From the NCBI GenBank assembly GCA_050949165.1, contig JBMNFF010000003.1, positions 124,001 through 188,000 on the forward strand: a DNA stretch of 64,000 nt, written 5' to 3'. Origin of the DNA: DAIOXA01 sp050949165 (GTDB lineage: Bacteria > Bacillota > Proteinivoracia > UBA4975). Position numbers and translations under genes: made by a program. Positions 17,791 through 26,927 of this stretch are shown here, piece by piece. The notes below the pieces were generated by a model, which saw nothing but the letters and a program-made list of their open reading frames with translations, was not told the origin of the DNA and did not search any database. Within the stretch, counting starts at the first letter, position 1, and each line of letters opens with the position of its first letter.

Positions 17791-19430
17791 TCATCTTTTC
17801 CCCCTTTAGTTTTTTTCTGATCCATCTGAAGCTTGCGCATAGCAGCAAGGGTTGCATAAATTAGCATGGTGTCTCGAATGGATCCTACATTTTGCCTGTC
17901 CACAGAAGCTAGTATATTCTCCACTCGGTCGGGACCAGGTACCCAAAGTGACTCCTCTCCGCCAAAACGGCTCTGGGTAGCAGCTATTTTGTGCATCTTT
18001 AGGAAAGAATCCTTGAGAACTTTGCGCAGCGATGCCTCATCTTGGACATTGTTAATCGCTGACATCAGCCCGATATCATTGGCGAAAACTTGTCCAATTG
18101 TAGTCGCTACTTTTCGCACATCCTCCAATAACTCCTCTGGCAACACATTATCCACCTCCAATCCATAATCTATAAACCTGGACAAAAAGGCTGAATAAAT
18201 ATTCTCCCCATCCTTGAACAACCTGAATATTGACAGAGCTACCATATGCCAGTTCTTCATGACCAAGCCTTGGCTAAATTCCTCTTTTGCCCGGCCTTTC
18301 CCTGCCGGGATGCGCTTAAGCAAATTGCGGTATAAATCTCCCTCTTTGTCTTGTTCATGGCCATAAGGTAATTTGTCCAGGAGTTTAAATAGCCGACTGT
18401 CAACATTTAAATAGCTAAAATGGGCAAAGATGACATTCTGACCTTTGGAGTAGCGGAACACAGTCCAACGCCCTATTTTTTTCTGTTGCTCAGGATTAAG
18501 CCCAAACCCCCACTCTTCCTGCCCCGTGACTGGCTCCCAATGATATTTGTACTTCAGGTTCCAATATACTCCAATTATTGAAGTGTACAAATCTACCTGT
18601 CTAGCAGGAAGCTCTCGGATATTTGTTTTGTAGGATATTAACCCTGGACTATCCATATCCAAGCTGTTATTCCGGACAAGCTTCCTTACCTCCACCAAGG
18701 TAAGTAAATCATCCACCTGGGGTACTAACAAATGGGTCCTGTCCTCAACAAAGTAAGGAAGGTCTGCAGAAGCAGCTGCGAAGATGTTGAGGAGATTGCA
18801 GGTAGGACACATGACATTAACAGCTACGTTACTTCTATGGCCTCTAATTCTGTTATTATGGTGTTGATTATAAAAAGGGTTCTTGTTTTGCCGCATATCA
18901 TATGACTTATTTGCCCTACGACCACATAGAGTGCAATAGTTGTCGATATTTTCTTGGTCAGCCCATTGGCCAAAAAACGAAGTAACATCCTCCGGGAGAC
19001 TTTTTGTCAGCTTTTGCCAATCCATTTTCAGGCCAGGATAATTTCTTTTTAAAGAAACCTGAATGTCTTTATTGGGCTTGAACGGGGCCTCTCTTTTCAG
19101 TTTCTTCTGAAGCGCTTCAATGACCTGTTCTTGTTCTTCTTTGGCTAGTTTCCAACCTTGATCTGGATTATAATAGCCGTTCTCTGTTCTTTCCCGAGGG
19201 TATCCTAGCAGCTTTGCCTCGGGAGGAAGCAAAATGATCTTGTTAAGCTGGTGTTGAAGATAATCAATGACTAGTGCTGCTGCCTCTTCTACCGCTGAGA
19301 TATCCAGTCTCAATTCCCCAGATTGGAGTCCTGGTGAAAAGACATGATTGTTCTCTTCTGCCAGTTGGGCGAAGGCTGCTAGTCCCCAGTCCATCCACGG
19401 GTCCCCTGTTATACTAATGACAATTTCCAC
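17787..19430 (-). CDS. cas8b: Cas8b/Cst1, type I-B large subunit with CxxC...CxxC motif
   Basis: 547 residues. Recognised as the Cst1 (CXXC-CXXC) type of Cas8 by YCTLCGRR (about residue 185) and VMCPTCNLL (about 230), which should bind zinc, and by N-terminal ISITGDPWMDWGLAAFAQL. Cas8 recognises the PAM and recruits Cas3. GTG 19430 has a GGAGGTGA ribosome site 6 nt upstream. The C-terminal helical part may also act as the small subunit since none is encoded separately. Confidence 0.88.
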   Translation of the reverse strand: MEIVISITGDPWMDWGLAAFAQLAEENNHVFSPGLQSGELRLDISAVEEAAALVIDYLQHQLNKIILLPPEAKLLGYPRERTENGYYNPDQGWKLAKEEQEQVIEALQKKLKREAPFKPNKDIQVSLKRNYPGLKMDWQKLTKSLPEDVTSFFGQWADQENIDNYCTLCGRRANKSYDMRQNKNPFYNQHHNNRIRGHRSNVAVNVMCPTCNLLNIFAAASADLPYFVEDRTHLLVPQVDDLLTLVEVRKLVRNNSLDMDSPGLISYKTNIRELPARQVDLYTSIIGVYWNLKYKYHWEPVTGQEEWGFGLNPEQQKKIGRWTVFRYSKGQNVIFAHFSYLNVDSRLFKLLDKLPYGHEQDKEGDLYRNLLKRIPAGKGRAKEEFSQGLVMKNWHMVALSIFRLFKDGENIYSAFLSRFIDYGLEVDNVLPEELLEDVRKVATTIGQVFANDIGLMSAINNVQDEASLRKVLKDSFLKMHKIAATQSRFGGEESLWVPGPDRVENILASVDRQNVGSIRDTMLIYATLAAMRKLQMDQKKTKGGKDE

Positions 19431-19479
19431 ACTCTCACCTCCTTTTTCTAATTATAGCAATACCCTGTGACAACCTGTG

Positions 19480-20265
19480 TCACCCATCGCACCTTTCTAC
19501 CCTCACCTCCCCCATGCCCATTCCCGTTTTATAGCCGATTCCGGAGTATGTCGAAAATAGGGCTAGTGTCCATATTTGTTTTCTGATTGCTTCTGAAGTG
19601 CCCTTGGCGAAACAATACTCTACTCGCCCCATGAAGCCAGTAATATAGTATTTTGCGAAGCGAACCGTGCTGGTTTTCAAGTTATACCTGCTAATATACA
19701 AGGAATTGCCTAAAAAAAGTTCTATTGGTACAGAAGCAAATGCATTCCAACGCTCGCGGAGGTTGTTAAACACTAATTCTGGAGAAGGAAACAGCAAGCT
19801 TATTCCCTGACTACGGAAGCATGTAGGAGAAAGAAAATTAATAACAAATTTAGCCGGAGGTAATTCCCGACACAACTGGACTTGGACAGCCTCGCAGAGC
19901 TTCTCAGCCCTTAGCCAGCTACAATCTGCACTTCCAAGCCTGAACTTGCCAGCAGGATTTATATAAGCCAACGATTTCTCCAATGCCGTGTCCATATCTG
20001 CAGTCAATGATGCAATGGAAAAGTAGTATTCGGCACCATCATCAAGGTAGAAGGCCCCCTTTTCCCTTTTCCCCTTACCTCTCAATGGTCCTATAGAAAA
20101 TTGATTTTCTTTCTCTTCGTGAATTATTTGTGCGAATCCAGGATTAACCTGTTCCAGCATTGCAAACAGTAAGCCGTGACATTCACTTCCGCCATGGCCA
20201 AACACCGTACCCGGTTTAGTGCATCGGAAAGCAAATTTATATTTTTTTATCTCAACCACCTCCAA
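19480..20265 (-). CDS. cas6: Cas6, crRNA-processing endoribonuclease
   Basis: 261 residues. C-terminal glycine-rich loop GIGYKTGMGMGEV is the Cas6 signature; the N-terminal RAMP fold starts about VEIKKYKFAF, and the His in FGHGGSECHG could serve catalysis. It would cut each repeat to leave the GTTGAAAG handle. First gene of the I-B operon. Start is uncertain: TTG 20265 has AAGGATAAG upstream, but a GGAGGTGG motif lies just inside the reading frame and may serve a later non-ATG start. Confidence 0.88.
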   Translation of the reverse strand: MEVVEIKKYKFAFRCTKPGTVFGHGGSECHGLLFAMLEQVNPGFAQIIHEEKENQFSIGPLRGKGKREKGAFYLDDGAEYYFSIASLTADMDTALEKSLAYINPAGKFRLGSADCSWLRAEKLCEAVQVQLCRELPPAKFVINFLSPTCFRSQGISLLFPSPELVFNNLRERWNAFASVPIELFLGNSLYISRYNLKTSTVRFAKYYITGFMGRVEYCFAKGTSEAIRKQIWTLALFSTYSGIGYKTGMGMGEVRVERCDG

Positions 20266-20411
20266 CTTATCCTTATTATGTATGTTGTTTTAAACCCCCG
20301 TCAAGGCATGTCTTACAAATCTTACTAAAATTAATAACTTCAAGATGCCAGGTAAAGAACTAATTTTAGAGCTTTGTATTGGCCCTTCCCCACTCCGTTG
20401 GCGACGTAACC

Positions 20412-20440
20412 CAAACAAAAACCCGCGGTTTAACCGCGGG
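20412..20440 (-). terminator. Terminator overlapping the PAP2 gene stop
   Basis: Perfect 9-bp stem CCCGCGGTT/AACCGCGGG (20422-20440, 1-nt loop) followed on the minus strand by TTTTTGTTTG. The TAA of the PAP2 gene lies within the stem. Confidence 0.85.
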
Positions 20441-21233
20441 AAAGGGATTGACGCTGGGGACGGCGGGAAAATAGTGTTTGCAGGGCGCCCATTACCGTAT
20501 ACAGCCAGCCTCGGTCGGTGGCATGCTTTGCGAATTTGACGGCGGCCACCCCGATGAGGGCGCCGGCCACGGCATCTATGGTCCAGTGGATCTGGAGATA
20601 GAAGGTGGAGAATATCACCAGGGGACAGAATACCGAGTACAGGGCCCGAATCCACTTGTTGGGCTGTTGCCAGGCCAGGAGCAGCGAGGTCACCGACATG
20701 GACGAGTGCATGCTGGGGAAGACGTGGTCCAAGGGAGACATGGTCCGAAACAGAGGGACCATGACGTCCTTTACATACCAGATCTGATGCCCCTCGGTCA
20801 GGAAGTAAAAGGGAAAGTGAGCGGCATAGTGAAAGGCAAAGGTGCCAAAGAACAGCAGGGACAGGTTGCGAAAATCCCGCTGGGCCACGGCCCTGAGCAT
20901 CAGAAATATGAAGGGCACGAAAAACCCGTAAAGGTAAATCCCCCGAATCGCCTTGATGATTAGCGGGGAGTTATAGCGGAAGTAAACCGACAGATCATTA
21001 TAGGGCAGATTGAGCAGCCAGTCGTTGATAAAAAAGAGCTCCGGCTTATATCTAAGCTCCAGCCACTGGACAAAGCGGTCGATGCCCGCCACCAGCAGAG
21101 CCATGCCAATCAGGCCAAACCCTATTTTCAGGTACAGCACATCTTTTTCCCTGGTCAGGGAAAAGTTCTTTAAGCCGATTATGTCTTTATATGTTGCCAG
21201 GATAAACACCAGCAAGATCAGGGTGAGTTCCAT
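20430..21233 (-). CDS. PAP2-superfamily membrane phosphatase/phosphotransferase
   Basis: 267 residues with several membrane helices. PAP2 motifs are visible: FPSMHSSMSVTSL (second motif, catalytic His) and STFYLQIHWTIDAVAGALIG (third motif, His-x3-Asp). The pattern PSMHS...HWTIDA resembles the inositolphosphotransferase-like branch. Likely acts on lipid phosphates at the outer face of the membrane; substrate unknown. Start ATG 21233 with GAGGGGG upstream. Single gene with its own terminator, facing away from the cas operon promoter region. Confidence 0.8.
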   Translation of the reverse strand: MELTLILLVFILATYKDIIGLKNFSLTREKDVLYLKIGFGLIGMALLVAGIDRFVQWLELRYKPELFFINDWLLNLPYNDLSVYFRYNSPLIIKAIRGIYLYGFFVPFIFLMLRAVAQRDFRNLSLLFFGTFAFHYAAHFPFYFLTEGHQIWYVKDVMVPLFRTMSPLDHVFPSMHSSMSVTSLLLAWQQPNKWIRALYSVFCPLVIFSTFYLQIHWTIDAVAGALIGVAAVKFAKHATDRGWLYTVMGALQTLFSRRPQRQSLSRG

Positions 21234-21312
21234 ATACCCCCTCCTCTCCTGTTCGGCATTACCTCAATTGTAAACTAAATCCATCGGTTTGAGGTATGGT
21301 AATTTATGTCAG

Positions 21313-21792
21313 TCAGTTCTGGGGCGAAGGCCAAGGAGCGGCGCTGCCGACTTCTCCCAGGATGGCGTTACAGTAGCCCACATGATGTTGAATGTGCCGG
21401 ATTTGTTCTATGAGGACATCCAAGTTGGTCAATTTATCATAGAAGGAGTAAGGCGCCAACAGACTGCCTTCCTGGCTGACGCCGGCAATGAACGCATCGG
21501 CCCGGGCCTTGGCCTGGGCGGCGAAGGCCTCCACCTCTTCTTTGCTCAGGGCCTGCTCCGGGATTACCTGCAGCTCCGCCACATCCCCGCCCACCGGAGG
21601 TTCTTGAAAAGGCTGACCCGCCGGGCGAAACCAGACCCAGGCGCCTGCCAGGGCATGGTAGACGATTTGCCAGATTGGCGCCCTGCCATCCCGCTCTTGC
21701 CACAGAGCCTGGGGGCAGACCCTGATGACCTCCATCAACATAGAAAAGCTGAGATCAAAATGCCTGCCAATTGCGTTAGTGAGATCCTTCAT
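21313..21792 (-). CDS. DinB-like four-helix metalloprotein
   Basis: About 159 residues. His residues at VYHALAG and HIQHHVGYCN, spaced as in the DinB/YfiT fold, suggest a metal site. ATG 21792 is preceded by AGGAGAG; a longer reading frame to 21837 lacks such a site. Family members include thiol-dependent transferases and stress proteins; the actual reaction is unknown. Single gene; 240 bp without visible genes separate it from the DUF4126 gene. Confidence 0.7.
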   Translation of the reverse strand: MKDLTNAIGRHFDLSFSMLMEVIRVCPQALWQERDGRAPIWQIVYHALAGAWVWFRPAGQPFQEPPVGGDVAELQVIPEQALSKEEVEAFAAQAKARADAFIAGVSQEGSLLAPYSFYDKLTNLDVLIEQIRHIQHHVGYCNAILGEVGSAAPWPSPQN

Positions 21793-22077
21793 CGCACACT
21801 CTCCTGTTCCCGCAGTGGTAAAAATAGCACTGACCAAAATGTTACTTGTCAGAGCGCAAGAGGACTGAAAGGCTCAAATATTGTCCCATTTATTTGAATT
21901 CGCCATCTCCGTCCTGAATTCCTGCACCCTGTACTATAAGACGGGGCCGGCGTAAAAAACCCTTCAACCCTGCGCGACAGGATTATCTGTCGGAAAAAGG
22001 ACCAAACCCCGGGCGTCCCACCATGGCAAGGCCAGAGTTCCCTCCTGCTCAGGGGCTGGGCGAGCTCATTCCAGTTA

Positions 22078-22641
22078 TTAACCAATCCTCCGTGCCCGCA
22101 AGCGCCGGTACATGCCCACTGCCCAGTACAGGATCAGGAGCAGGAGGATGGCGGCGACAAAGGGGGCAATGATGGTGATTATCGACATCAGAAAGGTGCC
22201 CAGGGATTCAAAAAAGGAAAGCACCGGATTGGCTGTACCGCCTGTGGTTGTGGTAGAAGCGGCATGGGCAACGTTGCTGGCGGCCCTGGTCAGGAGGGAT
22301 GCGCCGCCCCCGGCGATGACCGAGATGAACCAGGCCAGGCCTGGCCCCATATCGCTGATAAAGGCATAGGTCAGCACCGTCCCCGCCACCAGGGAAGCGG
22401 GCACACTGATGGCATTGAGAACGTTGTCCACCCAGGGAATAAAGTAGGCCAGGATCTCCACAACGGTGGCTACGGCGAAGGCAACCAGGGCGGGGTAGGT
22501 CCCAATCCAGGCAAAAGAATCGGTCAGCTCCAGCCAGCCGGCCAGGTTCGCGGCACTGATGACCAGGAAGGGGACAAAAACCCGAAAACCTGCTGTGGCG
22601 CTGAGAGCGATGCCGATGACAATGCTGAGGGCATATTCCAT
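22078..22641 (-). CDS. DUF4126-family membrane protein
   Basis: About 187 residues with four or five hydrophobic helices. The opening SIVIGIALSATAGFRVFVPFLVISAANLAGWLEL and the PWVDNVLNAISVPASLVAGT segment are typical of DUF4126 proteins. Function unknown. ATG 22641 is favoured over TTG 22647 because GGGGGG sits 8 nt upstream. Divergent from the superoxide dismutase gene. Confidence 0.75.
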   Translation of the reverse strand: MEYALSIVIGIALSATAGFRVFVPFLVISAANLAGWLELTDSFAWIGTYPALVAFAVATVVEILAYFIPWVDNVLNAISVPASLVAGTVLTYAFISDMGPGLAWFISVIAGGGASLLTRAASNVAHAASTTTTGGTANPVLSFFESLGTFLMSIITIIAPFVAAILLLLILYWAVGMYRRLRARRIG

Positions 22642-22796
22642 AGCCAATCCCCCCTTCTCAGAATACCTGTATTATATCAATAAAAAAAGCTTTCGTATAT
22701 CGCCGGGAACGACCCGTGTACTTCCGCCCATGATGCCGTTCCACAGTTTCCTCCTCTCCTGCCGGGGAATATGCTAATGGCAGAGGAGTGATGTAG

Positions 22797-23285
22797 ATGC
22801 ACCAAGAAAAGCGCCCCCAAAAGGCCCTGGCCCGCATCCAGGGGGGACCCTTGGCTCCGCAAATCCGGGGCATGGTGTACTTCTTTGCTTCCCCCGGGGG
22901 AACCTGGGTCTATTCCGATGTGGAAGGCCTCCCCCCTTATCGTCCGGGCCACGGCCATAGCGACCCCATTGGCCCCCACGGCTACCACATTCACATGAAC
23001 GGGACCTGCGCCGTGGGCGATCCCCGGGATCCCTTCCAGGCGGCGGGAGGACATTGGAACCCCGATGCTCAACCCCATGGCAATCATGCCGGCGACTTCC
23101 CCGTCCTGTTTTCCAATGACGGCAAGGCGACGATTTACTTCTTTACCCAGCGCTTCCGGGTCTGGGAAGTTATCGGGCGCTCGGTGCTTATCCACGAAAA
23201 CCCCGACGACTACCGGACACAACCCAGCGGGAACTCGGGAAGAAGGCTGGCCTGCGGCGTAATCCGCCCCTTTCCCGGGGAATAA
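22797..23285 (+). CDS. Cu/Zn superoxide dismutase family protein (YojM-like)
   Basis: 162 residues. Metal ligands line up with Cu/Zn SOD: HGYHIHMNG (two His), AGGHWNP (bridging His), PHGNHAGDFP (His, His, Asp for zinc) and LIHENPDDY (last copper His). A disulfide-type Cys pair is present (CAVGDP and RLACGVI). No signal peptide or lipobox is visible, so either it is cytoplasmic or it leaves the cell by other means. ATG 22797 follows AGAGGAG. Single gene, followed by its own terminator. Confidence 0.88.
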   Translation: MHQEKRPQKALARIQGGPLAPQIRGMVYFFASPGGTWVYSDVEGLPPYRPGHGHSDPIGPHGYHIHMNGTCAVGDPRDPFQAAGGHWNPDAQPHGNHAGDFPVLFSNDGKATIYFFTQRFRVWEVIGRSVLIHENPDDYRTQPSGNSGRRLACGVIRPFPGE

Positions 23286-23299
23286 TCTGCCATAATCAA

Positions 23300-23325
23300 C
23301 CCTCCTGACGCCAGGAGGGATTTTC
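23300..23325 (+). terminator. Terminator of the superoxide dismutase gene
   Basis: CCCTCCTG 23300-23307 pairs with CAGGAGGG 23312-23319, then ATTTTC. Confidence 0.75.
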
Positions 23326-23333
23326 TCTATGCT

Positions 23334-23550
23334 TTACTCCTTCAGACTCGGGCTGACATATTTTTGGTAGGGGCAGAAAGCCAGGATCAATACAACCCCG
23401 GTGCCGATAAAGACCCTGATGCGCAAGACCGTTCCAGTCCCGTCAGGTCCACCAGGGTGAGCTTGGGATCATGGGGTGCGAGGGCAGCACCCAAGTTGTC
23501 TTTCGCTCTGGGATAACTATTCCCAGTCAATTCCTGCCAGGCTGAATTCA
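23334..23550 (-). pseudogene. Possible frameshifted remnant of a small membrane protein
   Basis: Minus strand, ATG at 23550 opens MNSAWQELTGNSYPRAKDNL and continues to ...DLTGLER; one frame over, the text continues as RIRVFIGTGVVLILAFCPYQ plus KYVSPSLKE, a membrane helix with a natural-looking end, stopping at 23334. Joined, the two make about 70 residues. No family recognised. It lies in the otherwise empty 300 bp between the SOD terminator and the Mrp operon terminator. Weakly supported. Confidence 0.25.
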
Positions 23551-23561
23551 TTAAGCAATAA

Positions 23562-23588
23562 TCCCCTCCCGGAAACGGGAGGGGATTG
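23562..23588 (-). terminator. Hairpin at the end of the Mrp operon
   Basis: CCCCTCCCG 23562-23570, GAAA loop on the plus strand, CGGGAGGGG 23575-23583; a 9-bp stem just past the last antiporter gene. The following T-run (ATTATT) is weak. Confidence 0.6.
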
Positions 23589-23590
23589 CT

Positions 23591-25459
23591 CTAGGCAAAT
23601 AGTGAACCCAGGGGGAAGTACATCAGCAAGATCAGGCTCAGGACCACCATGACCAAGAGGGTGTCAAAGTTCAGGTTGATGACGCACATGGCCCGCTGGA
23701 TCCGGGACTTGGGCCGATGGTCCATATGCAGCAGGAGCTCCTCGCTGGCCTGCTCCAGGTTCTGGAAGCGGCTGCCGAATCTGGTCCTGAGCTTTACCAA
23801 GCTCTCTTCGGTGCTGGCCAGGCCATGGTCTGCTCCCTCCAGGGCCAGGCTGCCCCAGTAGCGCATGCTCAGCCACTTGGGAGGCTCCAGGTGGAAGAGA
23901 TGCCAGCGCATGCCGGCCCAGTAAATTATCGCGCCCAGGGCAAAGGCAATGCCGATGTCAAAGATGCTCTGGCCTGAGTAGATGTGGGCATGGAAATGGC
24001 CTGCGCCCAAGGCTCCCAGGCTTGCCAGGGCCGGCGACAAAATCTTCTCGGAAATGAAGTTGGGGAAAGCCCCCAAGGTGATGACGGCGACAGCCAGCAG
24101 CCCCATTCCCGCTACCATGGGCCAGGTCTCGGGCTTGCCCTGAGGCTGGGGAAGCTGCTCCTTGGGCTTGCCGGTAAAGATCAGGAGGATGAACTTGATA
24201 AAGGAACAGACGGTGCCGGCGCTGACCACCATAAAGACCTTCTCGGTCCAGGCCAGCCGGGGCAGAGCCTCCACCGCCGAGAGCAGGCCGTGGTGGATGA
24301 TGGTCTTGCTGGCAAAGCCGTTGAGGCCGGGGAAGCCGGTAATTCCCAGAGCTGCCACCAGGGCAAAGGCAAAGGTCAGGGGCAGCAGGCGGGCCATGCC
24401 CCCCAGTTTATACAGGTTGAGGTGGTGGGCATACAGGTAGACCGAACCCGCCGTCAAGAAAAGAAGGGCTTTGAAGACGCTGTGGTTGAGCATATGGTAG
24501 ACTCCGCCGATGAGGCCTTCGCCGCCCTGGGCGCCCAGGAAAGCGGCCACGCCCAGGCCGGTGAGGATATAGCCCATCTGGCTGATGCTGTGGAAGGCCA
24601 GCATCCGCTTGGCCTCATGTTGCAAGAGGGCCATGATCACGCCGAAGGTCATGGTGATGATTCCCAAGAGCAGGACCGTCAGGCCCAGGGTACGGAGGAC
24701 TTCGGGGAGACTGCTGGCCATTCCCAGGGTACGGAGAACCCCATAGGCGCCGGTCTTGATGAGGATGCCGGAGAGCAGGGCGCTGGCCGGCACCGGAGCC
24801 GCGGGATGGGCCTCGGGCAGCCAGATGTGCACCGGCACCATCCCCGCCTTGACGCCAAAGCCCGCCAGCATCAGGAGGGCGATGATATCCACCGGCGCCT
24901 GGGCGGGAAAGACGGGATTAAAGGCAAAGCTGCCGGTGTAGTGGTAGATCATGGCGAGACTGGTCAGAAGCAGCAAGCCGCCCCCCACCCCCAGGTAGAG
25001 GTAGAGGCCTCCGGCACTGTATGCCTCTTCGGTCTGGGTGTGAATGACCAGGCCCCAGGAGGCCAGGGACATCATTTCGAAGCCCAGGAATAAGGTGAGG
25101 AAGTCCCCTCCCAAAAAGGTAATGAGGATGCCGGTACAGGTCGCCCCCAAGAGCAGCATGTAGCGACGATTATCCTGATGGGCCTTGAACCAGCTGAGGC
25201 TAAAGAGCAGGGAGGCCAGCCAGAGGAGAAGGGCAAATCCCGCCAGGATTACGCCAATCCCCTCTGAAGACAGGGCGAAGCGGATGCCGGGAAGGATCAG
25301 TTCAGTCCCGGGGTCAGTCAGCCGGCCAGTCCAGAGAGCTATCAGGCCGCCCAGCGCCGCCAGGCAGGCGACGATGGAGAGAGCCACCTGCCGACGCAAA
25401 TCAGCGATTGCCAGGCAGATCAGACCGGCCGCCAGTGGAGCCAATACCAAGAACCACAT
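23591..25459 (-). CDS. NuoL/MrpD-type antiporter subunit with long C-terminal tail
   Basis: About 622 residues. Proton-pumping-subunit motifs: LGFEMMSLASWGLV (key Glu), GFGVKAGMVPVHIWLPEAHPAAPVPASALLSG (Lys on helix 7/8 region), HSISQMGYILTG and a central Lys near NHSVFKALLFL. After about 14 helices it has a soluble stretch and a final helix (TLLVMVVLSLILLMYFPL), a longer tail than MrpD. ATG 25459 has AGGTGAG upstream; an in-frame start at 25510 lacks a site. Third of three paralogous pumping subunits and the last gene of the operon. Confidence 0.85.
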   Translation of the reverse strand: MWFLVLAPLAAGLICLAIADLRRQVALSIVACLAALGGLIALWTGRLTDPGTELILPGIRFALSSEGIGVILAGFALLLWLASLLFSLSWFKAHQDNRRYMLLLGATCTGILITFLGGDFLTLFLGFEMMSLASWGLVIHTQTEEAYSAGGLYLYLGVGGGLLLLTSLAMIYHYTGSFAFNPVFPAQAPVDIIALLMLAGFGVKAGMVPVHIWLPEAHPAAPVPASALLSGILIKTGAYGVLRTLGMASSLPEVLRTLGLTVLLLGIITMTFGVIMALLQHEAKRMLAFHSISQMGYILTGLGVAAFLGAQGGEGLIGGVYHMLNHSVFKALLFLTAGSVYLYAHHLNLYKLGGMARLLPLTFAFALVAALGITGFPGLNGFASKTIIHHGLLSAVEALPRLAWTEKVFMVVSAGTVCSFIKFILLIFTGKPKEQLPQPQGKPETWPMVAGMGLLAVAVITLGAFPNFISEKILSPALASLGALGAGHFHAHIYSGQSIFDIGIAFALGAIIYWAGMRWHLFHLEPPKWLSMRYWGSLALEGADHGLASTEESLVKLRTRFGSRFQNLEQASEELLLHMDHRPKSRIQRAMCVINLNFDTLLVMVVLSLILLMYFPLGSLFA

Positions 25460-25475
25460 GATCTCACCTTCTCCT

Positions 25476-26915
25476 TTAATTGATGAGGGAAAGGACTGTC
25501 TCGGCCACAAAGGGATGTAAGAGGGAAGGCAAGAGGCCGAAGACCAGACAGAGGACAGCGGTTAAAACCGGGGCCCAGACCAGAGCGCTGGAAAGGCGCT
25601 CCGACTTCCACTGGGCGTCGCCCCGGAAAAAGGCCGCGCCGATGATGGGGAAGAAGTAAAAGGCGTTGAGGATGGCGCTGGCCAGGAGCACGATGATGAC
25701 CTCGGGCAGGCCGGCGTCCAGGGCCCCCTGGAACAGGAACCACTTGCTCTGGAACCCGTTGATGGGGATGATTCCCACCATGCCCAGGGCAGCCAGGGTA
25801 AAGGCTCCCATGACCCAGGGCATTCGCCGCCCAATCCCATCCATTTTGGATACATTCTCGATGCCGGTCTCGGTGATGATGGCGCCGGCACAGAAGAACA
25901 GGGTGATCTTCATCAGGCCGTGGTTGACAAAGTGCATCAGGCTGCCCAAGAGCAAGCCGGGGCTGCCGGAGAAGATCCCCAGGGTTATATAGCCCAACTG
26001 GCTGACGGTGGAATAGGCCAGCCGGCGCTTGAGGTGGTCCTGGCGCAGGGCGATGAGGGAACCCACCAGAATTGTGATGGAGGCGATGACCAGCATGATT
26101 CTGGAGAGGGCTGCCCTTTCCAGGGCCTCAAAGCCCACGACGCTGTAAAAGGTGCGAAGCAGGCCAAAGCAACCGGCATTGACCACTGCCACGGCGTGGA
26201 GCAAGGCAGACACCGGGGTGGGAGCTTCCATAGCCGTGGGCAGCCAGGTGTGCAAGGGCATCACGGCGGCTTTGACCCCAAAGCCCGCCAGGAGCAAGCC
26301 GATGACCAGGCGGATGGTATTGACGGGTGCATCTGCCAGGAGGCCGCCCGCTGCGAACTCCAGGGTCCCCGTGGCCCACCAGGTGACCACCAGGGCAGCC
26401 AGCACCACCGCCGCTCCCACCAGGCTGTAGATTAAGTAGATATTCCCGGCCCGTTTGGCAGCGGGGGTTTCGTTATGGAAAACCAGGGGCCAGGTGACAA
26501 AGGTCAGCATCTCATAGAACAAGTAGAGGGTGAAGAAATTGGCCGAGAGGGCGATGCCCATGGTGGCGGTGAGGGACAGGGTATAGAAGGTAAAGAACCG
26601 CCTTACCTTGTGGGGGTGATGGGCCATGTAGCTGTTGGCATAGGCCGTGGCGGGAACCCACAGGCCGGCGGCCAGCATGGCAAAGAGCCAGGCGGCATTA
26701 TCTGCCCGGAAGGCCAGGGCCAGCCCCGGCGCCACCTGCCACCAGGTGGAGACGGCGGCGGAATCTTGGACATAGCGCATCGCAGCCACCGCCAGGGCAA
26801 CCAGGATGGCCGAGATGAGCGGGGCGACCACGGGAGTCCGGCGCAAGCCGGGCAGCCACACGGCCAGGGCCCCGACTATGGGAAGCAGGATTGAAAGCAC
26901 GATCAAGAGAGGCAT
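25476..26915 (-). CDS. MrpD/NuoM-type antiporter subunit
   Basis: About 479 residues, 13-14 membrane helices. Motifs: LFYEMLTFVTWPLVFHNETP (conserved Glu), GFGVKAAVMPLHTWLPTAMEAPTPVSALLHAVAVV, STVSQLGYITLG and HFVNHGLMKITLFFCAGA (Lys). ATG 26915 follows AGGGGG by 8 nt. 12 nt downstream of the preceding paralogue, 16 nt before the next gene. Likely moves Na+ or H+ across the membrane as part of the complex. Confidence 0.87.
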   Translation of the reverse strand: MPLLIVLSILLPIVGALAVWLPGLRRTPVVAPLISAILVALAVAAMRYVQDSAAVSTWWQVAPGLALAFRADNAAWLFAMLAAGLWVPATAYANSYMAHHPHKVRRFFTFYTLSLTATMGIALSANFFTLYLFYEMLTFVTWPLVFHNETPAAKRAGNIYLIYSLVGAAVVLAALVVTWWATGTLEFAAGGLLADAPVNTIRLVIGLLLAGFGVKAAVMPLHTWLPTAMEAPTPVSALLHAVAVVNAGCFGLLRTFYSVVGFEALERAALSRIMLVIASITILVGSLIALRQDHLKRRLAYSTVSQLGYITLGIFSGSPGLLLGSLMHFVNHGLMKITLFFCAGAIITETGIENVSKMDGIGRRMPWVMGAFTLAALGMVGIIPINGFQSKWFLFQGALDAGLPEVIIVLLASAILNAFYFFPIIGAAFFRGDAQWKSERLSSALVWAPVLTAVLCLVFGLLPSLLHPFVAETVLSLIN

Positions 26916-26927
26916 ATGCAAACCCCC

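Noticed and set aside
21849..22085. 78-codon frame between the DinB-like and DUF4126 genes
   Set aside because: No start signal and no protein-like composition; the 21793-22077 stretch shows no convincing feature.
23984..25093. Long plus-strand frame opposite the NuoL-like gene (and similar ones at 27363-28445, 32164-33246, 48875-50356)
   Set aside because: Antisense shadows of GC-rich genes: rich in Gly, Gln, His, Arg, no domains, no ribosome sites, while the minus-strand frames match well-known families.
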